64,000 bases of DNA from Paenibacillus sp. JDR-2 (GCF_000023585.1 NC_012914.1:1746501-1810500), one strand, 5' to 3'; positions 43,238-51,944 are shown, counted from the first letter of the stretch. The notes: a model not told the origin generated them from the sequence alone. Made by a program: numbers and translations.

Positions 43238-43261
43238 GGCGAAAGAAATATTGCTTTTGCC
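43238..43261 (+). promoter_or_regulatory. Hairpin just upstream of the second MpsC ribosome site
   Basis: GGCGAAAG and CTTTTGCC form an 8-bp stem (one G-T pair) with an 8-nt loop ending 6 nt before AAGG. Position and loop size match the hairpin at 42411. Confidence 0.45.
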
Positions 43262-43281
43262 TAAATTAAGGATGAATGATC

Positions 43282-43974
43282 TTGGAAAAAGAGGCTCAAG
43301 CCGAAATAGCGAGCTACGTTGGCAGATTGCTGAGAGAAGCTTTCGGGAGAGGACCACAGTCCATTTATGTCAGCATTAATCGGCCATTTGTCGTTTTATA
43401 TCTAAGAAACTTCTTGTCGCCGACAGAGAAGATTCTTCTTGAGCAAGATCAAATCCACTCGATTCAATCGACCAGAGACCTATTAATGAAATCGTTGATT
43501 CCCGAGATCAAAGCCTACTTGCTGGTGCTGGCAGGCATGGATATTCAGGAATTTTATTATGACTGGAGTCTTCATAATCAATCTGGCGTTATGGTCGGTA
43601 TCGAAGCAGGGCATGACCAGGAACCAGCGTTCCTCGGATGCGAATATACAGGTAAAACTGAACTTCAGCACGAGGTCAGTACAATCAGCCAGCAGGTTCA
43701 GAAACGTCCGGACGAATTGTATTCTTGCCTAATCAATGATCGAACTCTGCTCGTTATTCGGGTGGGGATTCTGATCAGCATCGAAAAAGAATTAATCCGG
43801 ATCGGTCATGAAGAGAGCTTAAGACTGGCCAAACGAAATCTTGAAAAGAGTCATTTGCATAACAATGGTCATTTCCAGCAGTTTTTAAACGCAAAGGTTA
43901 TCGATTTGTTTGTAGACTGGGATTTCCATCTGGATAAAAGCGTCATGGTGTTCATATTAAATCCGAGTCAATAA
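43282..43974 (+). CDS. MpsC-family (DUF2294) protein, second copy
   Basis: 230 aa from TTG 43282, which aligns with the TTGGAAAAA start of the first copy; ATG 43276 would add two residues. IASYVGRLLREAFGRGPQSIYV, LLMKSLIPEIKAYLLVLAGM and VDWDFHLDKSVMVFILNP are shared with copy 1, showing a recent tandem duplication. Soluble, function unknown. Its stop codon is followed within 5 nt by the second leader element, which governs the PAS kinase. Confidence 0.82.
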   Translation: MEKEAQAEIASYVGRLLREAFGRGPQSIYVSINRPFVVLYLRNFLSPTEKILLEQDQIHSIQSTRDLLMKSLIPEIKAYLLVLAGMDIQEFYYDWSLHNQSGVMVGIEAGHDQEPAFLGCEYTGKTELQHEVSTISQQVQKRPDELYSCLINDRTLLVIRVGILISIEKELIRIGHEESLRLAKRNLEKSHLHNNGHFQQFLNAKVIDLFVDWDFHLDKSVMVFILNPSQ

Positions 43975-43978
43975 ATTT

Positions 43979-44055
43979 GGCGGTAATGAACCAGAAAGAT
44001 CGCTGGACATCAGCCTAAATAAAAGCGGCTACTGCGGCTCTTATTTAGGCTTTTT
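43979..44055 (+). promoter_or_regulatory. Conserved leader element plus terminator, copy 2 (before the PAS kinase)
   Basis: GGC (43979) pairs with GCC (44013), and CCAG (43991) with CTGG (44003). The loop TAATGAA and ACATCA are as in copy 1. AGCCTAAATAA (44012) and TTATTTAGGCT (44041) form the terminator, followed by TTTTTAT. The terminator tips differ in a compensating way (AGTTG/CAACT in copy 1, AGC/GCT here), so the stem rather than the sequence is conserved. The kinase ribosome site begins 25 nt later. Confidence 0.6.
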
Positions 44056-44094
44056 ATTATGGGTAAATTATTTTCGGACAAGGAGTTAGGAAAT

Positions 44095-45507
44095 ATGAGC
44101 CAATACATAGAACAGTATGAGGTTCTTGATCGGATAACGGATGCCATCTTTGCCTTAAATAACAACTGGGAATTTACTTATATGAACCAGGAGGCCTCCA
44201 GATTGTTCTCGCTTAAGCCGGAGGAAGCAATCGGCAAATGCATCTGGAGCGACTTCCCAAAAGAAATTTATTCCGTTTTCCACGACCACTATCTTAAAGC
44301 CATGAAGGAGCAAGTTCGGGTTGAGTTTGAAACGTATTGTCCTCCTATCTCCGTCTGGTTAGAGGTGAAGGTCTTTCCTTCCTCCAACGGTCTAACGATT
44401 TACCTGCAGGATATTACGCAGAAAAAAGGCTTGTCGCTGCTGAAGGAGCAGCACTACGAGTCGCTGTTCAAATATAATCCGGATGCGGTATTTGCCTTTG
44501 ATCTGGAAGGAAATTATCTTAGCGTAAATCCGGCGATGGAGCAGCTGCTAGGCTATGGAGCGGATGAATTCTTGAAGATGTCCTATGTCCCGCTGATCCC
44601 TGCGGAGGAGCTGGAGAAAACAAAGAGTCTCTTCAAGCTGGCAGCGAAAGGGATTACGCAGCATTATGAAACAAAGGCGATTCATAAGAGCGGTCATGTA
44701 ATTGACGTGAAAGTAACCAATATGCCGATTATCGTCAATCATGAATCCGTGGGGGTATTTGGCGTTGCCAAAAATATTATGCAGGAGAATCAGAATAAGA
44801 CGAAGCTGCTGCAGGCGGAAAAATTGACGGCCGTTGGCCAGCTTGCGGCTTCCATCGCTCATGAAATAAGGAACCCGCTCACTTCGCTGAAGGGTTTTGT
44901 TCATCTCATCGAGCAGGCCGTAACGGGCGTGAACGAAAATTATTTTACGATTATGAAGGACGAGCTGCGCAGAATCGAGCTGATTACGAGCGAGCTGTTA
45001 TATCTAGCCAAGCCGCAGGCTCAGGCATTCAAGGATGAACAAATCTGCCAGATCATTCAGGATGTCAACTTGCTTATGAGCTCCCAAGCTTTGATGAACA
45101 ACGTGGAGATCAGAGTGCCGAACCTAATAGGCCTGCCGCCTGTACGGTGTGTGGCAGCTCAGCTGAAGCAGGTATTTATCAATCTGTTCAAAAACGCCAT
45201 GGAAGCAATGCCTAGCGGCGGGGTCATCGATATCCAAGCCTTCAGCCCAAGCCCGGAAATGCTTATGATTCAGGTGTCCGATACGGGAAAAGGCATTCCG
45301 CAGGAGCTTATTGCGAAGATCGGATCTCCCTTTTATACAACCAAAGAGAACGGAACGGGCCTTGGCATGATGGCCACCCAGCAAATTATACATTCGCATG
45401 GCGGAACGCTTGATATAACAAGCACGGATGGGAAAGGGACTACGATCCATATATGTTTGCCGGCCGCAAGCGCACGGAATCATGATGAAACCGGTGATCT
45501 TAAATGA
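44095..45507 (+). CDS. Soluble PAS-PAS sensor histidine kinase, sporulation-kinase-like
   Basis: 470 aa from ATG 44095, chosen because AAGGAG lies 9 nt upstream and ATG 44059 falls in the terminator tail. PAS domains lie at about 5-110 (DAIFALNNNWEFTYMNQEA) and 125-240 (DAVFAFDLEGNYLSVNPA). The phospho-acceptor is in SIAHEIRNPLTSLKGFVHL, and the ATPase shows FKNAMEAMPSGG, VSDTGKGI and GTGLGM. There are no membrane helices. The build resembles the KinA/KinE sporulation kinases; no response regulator is adjacent, so it is an orphan kinase, perhaps feeding Spo0F. Confidence 0.87.
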   Translation: MSQYIEQYEVLDRITDAIFALNNNWEFTYMNQEASRLFSLKPEEAIGKCIWSDFPKEIYSVFHDHYLKAMKEQVRVEFETYCPPISVWLEVKVFPSSNGLTIYLQDITQKKGLSLLKEQHYESLFKYNPDAVFAFDLEGNYLSVNPAMEQLLGYGADEFLKMSYVPLIPAEELEKTKSLFKLAAKGITQHYETKAIHKSGHVIDVKVTNMPIIVNHESVGVFGVAKNIMQENQNKTKLLQAEKLTAVGQLAASIAHEIRNPLTSLKGFVHLIEQAVTGVNENYFTIMKDELRRIELITSELLYLAKPQAQAFKDEQICQIIQDVNLLMSSQALMNNVEIRVPNLIGLPPVRCVAAQLKQVFINLFKNAMEAMPSGGVIDIQAFSPSPEMLMIQVSDTGKGIPQELIAKIGSPFYTTKENGTGLGMMATQQIIHSHGGTLDITSTDGKGTTIHICLPAASARNHDETGDLK

Positions 45508-45557
45508 AGAAAGATAAAAGTAAGGCAGCCGGAATGTTCGGGTGTCTTTCTTCGTTT
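45506..45557 (+). terminator. Weak terminator after the PAS kinase
   Basis: GAAGAAAGA (45506-45514) pairs with TCTTTCTTC (45545-45553), with an inner CCGGAA/TTCGGG stem and a short TTTT. Confidence 0.55.
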
Positions 45558-45683
45558 TCGGGCAGTTATCTTCCATGGAGTATGCTATTATAAAGGCTAT
45601 AATGTTGATCGACATAATGTAGAAAAGAGGGATGGCTTACGAGGGAGTTTGGACTTCGGTTTAATTATTTTTTTGAACGATGG

Positions 45684-46601
45684 ATGTTTCTGCTGATCCC
45701 GGGATCGCTTGTCCTGGGTTTTCTTTTTGCCGATACGCTTGCTCCGATGGTGGATGCCGTACCGTATCTGTTTGCTTATGTGACCTTGACGATGGGCATT
45801 GGCTGCGGACTCCGGCATTTGTATGAGGTCATCAAAAAGCCCGGCATTCTGGTATGGACGCTGCTATTGGCGCATCTGTTGTCCCCGCTGGTTGCCTACG
45901 GGCTTGGCTCGTTATTGTTTGGAGCGTCCTCGCCTTATGTGGTTGGGCTTGTGCTCTTTACGATCATCCCGCTTGGCGTATCTACCGTTCTGTGGGTGGG
46001 GATGTCGGGCGGCAGCGTGCCGCTTGTGCTTGCGATGGTCGTGCTGGACTCCGCATTAAGCCCGTTTGTTGTACCATACGGCATTCATTTATTTTTTAAT
46101 ACCTCGGTTGATATTGCGATTGGTCCGATTATGTTCGACCTGTTCGTTATCGTTGTACTGCCGACCATTGTTGGCGTAGTTTTATATGAGCTGAGCAAGG
46201 GGCGGATTCAGGAGAAGGTGAAACCGGTTGCGATGCCAATCTCGAAGCTTTGCTTTGTTGCGGTGGTGGCCTTGAACGCTTCGGCGATTGCACCGTATGT
46301 CGACCAATTGAAGCATGACATGCTGAAGCTGATCCCGCTTGTTATTGTTCTGGTGGGGGTATGTTATGCAGTAGGCTTCCTCGGAACGGCCAAATTCGGC
46401 GGCAAGGAAGTACAGGTAACCGTATCCTATGCGACGGGCATGCGAAATATTTCGCTTGGCATCGTCCTGGCGCTGGGCTACTTCAGCCCGCTGGCTGCCG
46501 TACCGGTTGTGCTCTCTATCCTTGTGCAGCAGCCGCTGGCGACGGTGCATCACTTTGTTTTACAAAAACTTAACAAAAACAAGACTGGCGAAGCCGCATG
46601 A
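45684..46601 (+). CDS. Bile acid:sodium symporter (BASS/SBF) family transporter
   Basis: 305 aa from the first available ATG. About nine hydrophobic helices are visible. YATGMRNISLGIVLALGYFSPLAAVP is the conserved SBF crossover motif. The open frame continues upstream with LTREFGLRFNYFFERW, which looks like the real N-terminus, but no ATG, GTG or TTG exists there before the stop at 45615. The true start may therefore use a rare codon, or the sequence may contain an error. Substrate is probably an organic anion taken up with sodium. Confidence 0.82.
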   Translation: MFLLIPGSLVLGFLFADTLAPMVDAVPYLFAYVTLTMGIGCGLRHLYEVIKKPGILVWTLLLAHLLSPLVAYGLGSLLFGASSPYVVGLVLFTIIPLGVSTVLWVGMSGGSVPLVLAMVVLDSALSPFVVPYGIHLFFNTSVDIAIGPIMFDLFVIVVLPTIVGVVLYELSKGRIQEKVKPVAMPISKLCFVAVVALNASAIAPYVDQLKHDMLKLIPLVIVLVGVCYAVGFLGTAKFGGKEVQVTVSYATGMRNISLGIVLALGYFSPLAAVPVVLSILVQQPLATVHHFVLQKLNKNKTGEAA

Positions 46602-46653
46602 CGGCATGTACGATAAAACGAGTGACAAATAGGCAAATTGGAGATGAAGGGCC

Positions 46654-48429
46654 ATGAACAGCTTTCGCAACCGATTAACGTTAACCATGATCATTATCCT
46701 TGCGTTATCCGTAACCGCAGCCGGTCTCTTCATGGCAAAGACGTTTAAGGACAACCATATCAATGCGCTTGAGGACAATATGGTCCGCGAGATGCATATC
46801 ATTCTGGCCAAGACCGAGTGGAAGCAGGGAGATAATGCGGTGTTATTCCCGTATTTCACGAAGGAAGCCGAGACTCTTAGAACCTACGCGGATTCCAGGG
46901 TTACCTTTATCGCGGGAGACGGTACTGTCCTTGGCGACTCGGACCATGCTCCGGAAACGATGGATAACCACAGCAAACGGGTAGAAGTAGTGGAGGCCCA
47001 CAAAGACGGTATTGGCAGAGCAATCCGTTACAGCGATACGTTGAAAGAAAATTTATTGTATGTAGCCATTACGGCTAATCCATCGGATCCAAATTCCAAT
47101 GTGATCCGGCTGGCGATGAGTCTGAAGGAAGTCGACAAAAGCATCGATCAGCTGTGGACCGTATTAATTATCGGGCTGCTGATTTTGTTTATTGTTGCCG
47201 CTTTTATCAGTTACCGGATCGCCTTAAGCTTAACACGGCCGCTTGAACAAATTACGAAGGTTGCCCAGCGCATCAAGCAGATGGATTATAAAGCAAGGGT
47301 GAAGGTCAGGAAGCAGGATGAAGTTGGCGAGCTTGGTCATGCTATTAATGCCATGGCTGAAAGCCTTGAGGTGCAAATGACGCGTATCCGGCAAAACGAA
47401 AGCCAGCTGGAGAGCGTGCTTGATAACATGATTAACGGCGTTATGATGATTGATCCGGCCGGCAAGATTCTGCTGATGAGCCGTCGCGCGGGAGAACTCC
47501 TCGGCATTTCTTCCGGTGAGCTTGTCGGTAGGAATTATGCGGAAGCCAAGCAGCAATACGAGCTGTCCCAGCTGATCCAAGAGGCATTGGAGGGCCGCGA
47601 GCATATCCGGGAGGAGATTACGTTCTACTTCCCGGAGGAACGCTTGCTGGAGCTTAACCTGGTGCCGATTAATCAGGAGAACCAGGAGTTCGGCGGGGTG
47701 CTTCTCGTGCTTGCGGACGTAACGGCGATCCGTCGCCTCGAGCGGATGCGCAGCGAATTTGTAGCGAATGTATCCCATGAGCTGAAGACGCCAATCGCAG
47801 CGGTAAAAGGCTTCGCCGAGACGCTTCTTGGCGGTGCGGTGAACGATGAGGAGACCGCGCGTTCTTTCCTGCAAATCATTTATGACGAGAGCGACAGGCT
47901 GAACCGTCTCATTGGGGACATTCTGGCTTTGTCGAAAATTGAGTCGAAGCGTGTTCCGCTTTACTTCTCGCCGGTGGAGATGGATTCGTTCATGACGAAG
48001 ACCGTGACGATGATGGAGTCGGAGGCAGCGAAGAAGTCGATCAAGCTGCAGCTGGAGATGGAGCATGGCTTGTATGTGGAAGCCGATGAGGACCGTTTAC
48101 GACAAATTATGATGAATGTTATCGCAAATGGCGTAAACTATACACCAGAAGGCGGTAAAGTATCGGTTAATATCGAAAGCATCGATGAGGATCATATCCG
48201 GATCCAGATCAGCGATACCGGCATTGGCATTCCGAAGAAGGATTTGCCAAGGATTTTCGAGCGGTTCTACCGGGTGGATAAAGCAAGATCCCGCAGTTCA
48301 GGAGGCACCGGACTTGGTCTGTCGATCGTCAAGCATCTGGTTGAGCTGCATAAAGGCACAATAGCGGTGACAAGCGCCGTAGGCGTTGGTTCCACATTTG
48401 TCATTGAGCTGCCCGTTCTCCAGCAATAA
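46654..48429 (+). CDS. Membrane sensor histidine kinase, PhoR-like
   Basis: 591 aa. A first membrane helix lies at about 9-28 and an extracytoplasmic sensor at about 30-170. A second helix follows (about 172-193, TVLIIGLLILFIVAAFISY), then HAMP (to about 250) and PAS (about 255-365). HisKA carries FVANVSHELKTPIAAVKGF, and the ATPase shows NGVNYTPEGG, ISDTGIGIP and GGTGLGLSIVKH. Length and domain order fit PhoR/PnpS. It precedes its response regulator, opposite to the usual phoP-phoR order. ResE- or WalK-like alternatives are not fully excluded. Confidence 0.88.
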   Translation: MNSFRNRLTLTMIIILALSVTAAGLFMAKTFKDNHINALEDNMVREMHIILAKTEWKQGDNAVLFPYFTKEAETLRTYADSRVTFIAGDGTVLGDSDHAPETMDNHSKRVEVVEAHKDGIGRAIRYSDTLKENLLYVAITANPSDPNSNVIRLAMSLKEVDKSIDQLWTVLIIGLLILFIVAAFISYRIALSLTRPLEQITKVAQRIKQMDYKARVKVRKQDEVGELGHAINAMAESLEVQMTRIRQNESQLESVLDNMINGVMMIDPAGKILLMSRRAGELLGISSGELVGRNYAEAKQQYELSQLIQEALEGREHIREEITFYFPEERLLELNLVPINQENQEFGGVLLVLADVTAIRRLERMRSEFVANVSHELKTPIAAVKGFAETLLGGAVNDEETARSFLQIIYDESDRLNRLIGDILALSKIESKRVPLYFSPVEMDSFMTKTVTMMESEAAKKSIKLQLEMEHGLYVEADEDRLRQIMMNVIANGVNYTPEGGKVSVNIESIDEDHIRIQISDTGIGIPKKDLPRIFERFYRVDKARSRSSGGTGLGLSIVKHLVELHKGTIAVTSAVGVGSTFVIELPVLQQ

Positions 48430-48520
48430 CAGCCGGCCGAAAAATTTACCCATTCTTCATGAAATCGTGATAAACTAAGGTAGAAAATTTGTGTCCAGGC
48501 TGGACAAGCTGGAGGTACTC

Positions 48521-49240
48521 ATGTCACATAAAGTGCTCGTTATTGAGGATGAACCGACACTCGCGCGACTTTTGTCGTATAATCTGACGCAAGAGGGTTA
48601 CGATACGACTGTCATTGATCATGGTGCAACCGGGCTTCAGACCGCTTTGCAGCGCAACTTTGATCTCATTATTTTGGACATCATGCTGCCAGGCTTGAAC
48701 GGCTTTGAAATATTAACAAGGCTTCGCCAGAACGGCGTTAAGACGCCTATTATTATTTTGACCGCGCGCAATGCGGAGGAAGAAGTCGTTCAAGGGCTGA
48801 AGCATGGCGCGGATGACTACATTACGAAGCCGTTTGGCGTTGCGGAGCTGCTCGCGAGGGTATCTGCCGTATTGCGCCGGACGCAGCAGGATGACAGCGT
48901 GCCAATCGAAACGTCGGAGAAAGTCATTACCGTAGGAGATTTGTCGATTTATCCGGAGAAATACGAAGTTATTCTGAACGGGGAGACCGTTCCGCTTCGT
49001 CCGAAGGAATTCGAAGTGCTGCTGTATCTCGTACAGCGTCCGGGGATGGTTATTACGCGCGATGATTTGATGAACGTGGTCTGGGGCTTTGACTATATCG
49101 GCGGCCAGCGTACGGTTGACGTCCATGTCAGCTCGCTGCGCAAGAAGCTGGAGCTTGGTCAATCCGTACAGATCGAATCGATTCGCGGCGTCGGTTATAA
49201 ATTAGTCATGTCAAAAAAACTCGTCACACCAAAGGGATAA
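48521..49240 (+). CDS. OmpR/PhoP-type response regulator
   Basis: 239 aa from ATG 48521 with GGAGG upstream. The receiver domain has the acidic pocket (IEDE), phosphorylation site D53 in ILDIMLPG and K in YITKPF. The winged-helix domain includes RPKEFEVLLYLVQRPGMVITRDDLM and TVDVHVSSLRKKL. The closest remembered match is PhoP of the phosphate response. A 91-nt gap from the kinase contains TTTACC and GATAAA 18 nt apart, so it may have its own promoter. Confidence 0.9.
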   Translation: MSHKVLVIEDEPTLARLLSYNLTQEGYDTTVIDHGATGLQTALQRNFDLIILDIMLPGLNGFEILTRLRQNGVKTPIIILTARNAEEEVVQGLKHGADDYITKPFGVAELLARVSAVLRRTQQDDSVPIETSEKVITVGDLSIYPEKYEVILNGETVPLRPKEFEVLLYLVQRPGMVITRDDLMNVVWGFDYIGGQRTVDVHVSSLRKKLELGQSVQIESIRGVGYKLVMSKKLVTPKG

Positions 49241-49256
49241 GGTGGACGAGTTTTTT
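49214..49256. terminator. Bidirectional terminator overlapping the response regulator stop
   Basis: AAAAAACTCGTC (49214-49225) and GACGAGTTTTTT (49245-49256) are exact complements. The left arm lies in the last codons and the TAA is in the loop. It serves both convergent genes. Confidence 0.88.
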
Positions 49257-49262
49257 GTTGCG

Positions 49263-50129
49263 CTATTGCCGGTTCCAATCCAGCATCTTGCGTTGGAATT
49301 GCTTGGGGGAGCAGTCATTGTACTTCTTGAACATCTTATAGAAGTGGGCCATGTTAGGCATTCCGATCCGCTCTCCGACCTCGGTAATGCTTAGATCCTT
49401 CGTTAGAAGAATACGTTCCGCCCATTTGATCTTTCGGTAATTGACGAATTCCGTGAAAGACATCCCTATTGTTTTCTTGAAAAACTTGACGAAGTAGTAA
49501 TAGCTCATGTTGGCGATCCGGCATACTTCTTCCACCTGAATCCTGTCGGTCAGCCGGTTCTCGACATAGTCCAGGACAGGCTTCAGCCGGAGTCGGTCGA
49601 AATCGTCCTGCTCGGCGAGCATCTTCCGGTTATCGTTGCGCAGCAGCGTCAGCAGAATCTGCTTGATCAGTACGCTAACCGCGATTTCATAGCCGGTCTC
49701 CTTGCGTTCCGCCTCATGATGCAGCTGGCGAATGTAATCTCCGATCTGCTTCTTCACTTTGCCGTTCTCTTGGAAAATATAATTGGCCATGCTGAGCGGA
49801 TTCTCAGTCTCGGAGAAATAACGCATATAAGCAATCGTGCTTTGATCGAAAAACGGCTCCAGCTCGAACTGCAGGACGATGTAGTCGAGATGCCCGACAC
49901 TCTTGTCGCGGTGCAGCTGGGAAGCGCCGATCATAATGATATCGCCAGGTTCGAGATGGTAGCTCTCTTCCTCGACATCCACATCGAGCCTGCCTTTTAT
50001 GATATAGAGCAGCTCAAGCTGCCGGTGATAATGCCAGTTGGTGAAATCGTCATCCTTCCGGATCGGCTGCCAGACACGCAAGGATAACAAAGGGTTTTCA
50101 TAGACAACTTTCTCGTTAAACGGCTCCAC
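49263..50129 (-). CDS. AraC-family transcriptional regulator with cupin sensor domain
   Basis: 288 aa from GTG 50129, preceded by AAGGTGGG. The open frame extends 72 codons further upstream but without a good ribosome site, and VEPFNEKVVYENPLLSLRVW is a typical family opening. Residues about 20-110 form a cupin (NWHYHRQLELLYIIKGRLDV, YHLEPGDIIMIGASQLHRD) that binds a small ligand. The C-terminal 100 residues hold two helix-turn-helices (EVCRIANMSYYYFVKFFKKTI, EVGERIGMPNMAHFYKMFKKY). Likely sugar-responsive; the target is unknown. Confidence 0.85.
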   Translation of the reverse strand: MEPFNEKVVYENPLLSLRVWQPIRKDDDFTNWHYHRQLELLYIIKGRLDVDVEEESYHLEPGDIIMIGASQLHRDKSVGHLDYIVLQFELEPFFDQSTIAYMRYFSETENPLSMANYIFQENGKVKKQIGDYIRQLHHEAERKETGYEIAVSVLIKQILLTLLRNDNRKMLAEQDDFDRLRLKPVLDYVENRLTDRIQVEEVCRIANMSYYYFVKFFKKTIGMSFTEFVNYRKIKWAERILLTKDLSITEVGERIGMPNMAHFYKMFKKYNDCSPKQFQRKMLDWNRQ

Positions 50130-50258
50130 CTTTGCTGGTCCCACCTTACGTTGAAGTTTGATTCCGCACTTGACGCCCGCGGGCGACAGGTTGCCTTCTT
50201 CATTGTAGTGGGCTTCGGCGTTAAAGGCAACCATTCGCCAAATCGCCGGGGACATAGG

Positions 50259-50264
50259 TATAAT
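50259..50264 (+). promoter_or_regulatory. -10 box of the 2-hydroxyacid dehydrogenase gene
   Basis: TATAAT lies 30 nt before the ATG in the divergent gap. The best -35 candidate is a poor TCGCCA at 50235. Assignment is tentative. Confidence 0.35.
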
Positions 50265-50293
50265 AGAGTCAGAACGCGAGAGGAGATGACGGC

Positions 50294-51268
50294 ATGCGGC
50301 CAAAAGTGTACCTATCATCCAAAGTATCCGATGAGGTAAAAGCATACCTCGACCAATATTGTGAATGCGAAATGTGGCAAAACCCGGAGAGAGCGATTAC
50401 CGGGCAGGAGCTTGCCGAAAAGATCGGCGACGCGGAAGGGCTGCTTGCAGCCGGCAATGCAATCAGCGAGCGGCTGCTGAGCGCAGCGCCAAAGCTGCGG
50501 GCGGTCAGCAATATTTCGGTAGGCTATAACCATAACGATCTGGACGCGATGAAAAAACGCGGCATTATCGGCACTCATACACCGTATGTGCTGGATGAGA
50601 CGGTGGCGGATTTAACGCTTGCCCTTATGCTGGCAGCGGCCAGAAGAGTAACGGAGCTGCATAATCTCGTCCGCGGCGGGGGATGGCAGCGGGGCGTTGG
50701 CGAGCAGCTGTTTGGACTCGATGTGCATCACGCAAAGCTTGGCATTATCGGAATGGGACGCATTGGCGAGCAGATTGCCAAACGCGCCAAATTCGGTTTT
50801 GATATGGAGGTTTCCTACTATAACCGCAGCCGCAAGCCGGAGACCGAGGAGCGCCTTGGCGTAAATTACCTAGGGCTTAATGAGCTGCTGGAGCAGTCGG
50901 ACTTTATCGTGCTTATGACTCCGCTTACGCCGGAGACCAAGCATATGATCGGCGAAGAGCAGTTTAACCGGATGAAACGGACCGCGATCTTTATTAACGT
51001 ATCGCGCGGCGAGACGGTTGACGAAGCGGCTCTGATTGAAGCCCTGCGCACGAAACGGATTTATGCGGCAGGCCTCGATGTGTACGAGAAGGAGCCGGTC
51101 AGCCCGGATAATCCGCTGCTCCAGCTCGATAATGTCGTGACGCTGCCGCATATCGGTTCGGCAACCAAGAAGACGAGGAACGACATGGCTATGGTTGCGG
51201 CCCGCAATCTGGTGGATGCGCTATATGGCAGAGAGCCGCAATACGTGATTCCGGAATTGAAGAATTAA
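50294..51268 (+). CDS. D-2-hydroxyacid dehydrogenase (glyoxylate/hydroxypyruvate reductase-like)
   Basis: 324 aa. GIIGMGRIGEQIAKRAKFGF is the NAD(P) Rossmann motif near residue 150. Catalytic Arg is in NVSRGETVDEAAL, Glu in DVYEKEP and His in LPHIGSAT, in the standard order of this family. NISVGYNHNDLDAMKKRGI is the substrate-domain signature of the GyaR/GhrB branch. AGAGGAG precedes the ATG. Likely reduces glyoxylate or hydroxypyruvate; single gene with its own terminator. Confidence 0.93.
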   Translation: MRPKVYLSSKVSDEVKAYLDQYCECEMWQNPERAITGQELAEKIGDAEGLLAAGNAISERLLSAAPKLRAVSNISVGYNHNDLDAMKKRGIIGTHTPYVLDETVADLTLALMLAAARRVTELHNLVRGGGWQRGVGEQLFGLDVHHAKLGIIGMGRIGEQIAKRAKFGFDMEVSYYNRSRKPETEERLGVNYLGLNELLEQSDFIVLMTPLTPETKHMIGEEQFNRMKRTAIFINVSRGETVDEAALIEALRTKRIYAAGLDVYEKEPVSPDNPLLQLDNVVTLPHIGSATKKTRNDMAMVAARNLVDALYGREPQYVIPELKN

Positions 51269-51273
51269 TAGAG

Positions 51274-51308
51274 AAAAAGGCTGCTCCTGTACTGGGGCAG
51301 CCCTTTTT
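51274..51308. terminator. Terminator after the dehydrogenase gene
   Basis: AGGCTGC and GCAGCC form the stem, with A-rich left and seven-T right flanks. It lies between convergent genes. Confidence 0.82.
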
Positions 51309-51328
51309 TTGCGGAGGCGAAGATCGTG

Positions 51329-51877
51329 TTAATGCCCGTCCTCGTGGCTTTTTCTTCCTTCCACATACATTTTTGCCGGGTTAACTTCGCTTTCCTTTGC
51401 GGAGAGGGAATTGGATACCAGCTTGAATACGGAGGTTTTGCTGCCCATTGAGGAGACGTACCGTTCCAAGTGGGTCCTTGCCAGCGGCCGGTCGAAATAA
51501 CCGGGAACGTATTTGTCCAGCATGACCTGCATCGCGGCGGTCGCTTCCTCCCAATCGTCGACCTTCTCGATGGTGCCGTAGATAATGGCGCTCATATAAG
51601 CGGTATCCACATGGGCAGGCGTTGGATCGGCGATCGTGCCGTACTCTTCGCTGACCGTAAAGCAGCCCGCCGGATTGTCTGCAATCATTTCGATTTTCCG
51701 CCCTTCGGATGCACCGTGGAAGTAGATGGCGTTATCCTTCCAGACGAAGTTTAAAGGCACGACGTAAGGAACATTATCCGAGCAGAGGCCAAGGAATCCG
51801 GTCCGGGCCTGCCCCAGGAAACGTTCGATTTTGCCTGCATCGGTACAGGCTCTTTTTTGCAAGCGGATGGGAAACAT
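51329..51877 (-). CDS. Pyridoxamine 5'-phosphate oxidase-like flavin-binding protein (Nim-like)
   Basis: 182 aa. [21 protein letters not shown] followed by [21 protein letters not shown] is the split-barrel FMN-binding opening of the NimA/YfhB-like group. [15 protein letters not shown] binds the flavin phosphate. The C-terminal 30 residues are polar with a His-containing end. True pyridoxine oxidation is unlikely; many relatives reduce nitro compounds or bind heme. Divergent from a MocR-type regulator gene, the usual arrangement for a MocR target. Confidence 0.87.
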   Translation of the reverse strand: MFPIRLQKRACTDAGKIERFLGQARTGFLGLCSDNVPYVVPLNFVWKDNAIYFHGASEGRKIEMIADNPAGCFTVSEEYGTIADPTPAHVDTAYMSAIIYGTIEKVDDWEEATAAMQVMLDKYVPGYFDRPLARTHLERYVSSMGSKTSVFKLVSNSLSAKESEVNPAKMYVEGRKSHEDGH

Positions 51878-51944
51878 TTTACTTCACTGCCTTTCTTTCG
51901 GTTCATTGTGTTATCATTGTAGAAGGAATCTGTCCCTGCCAAAA

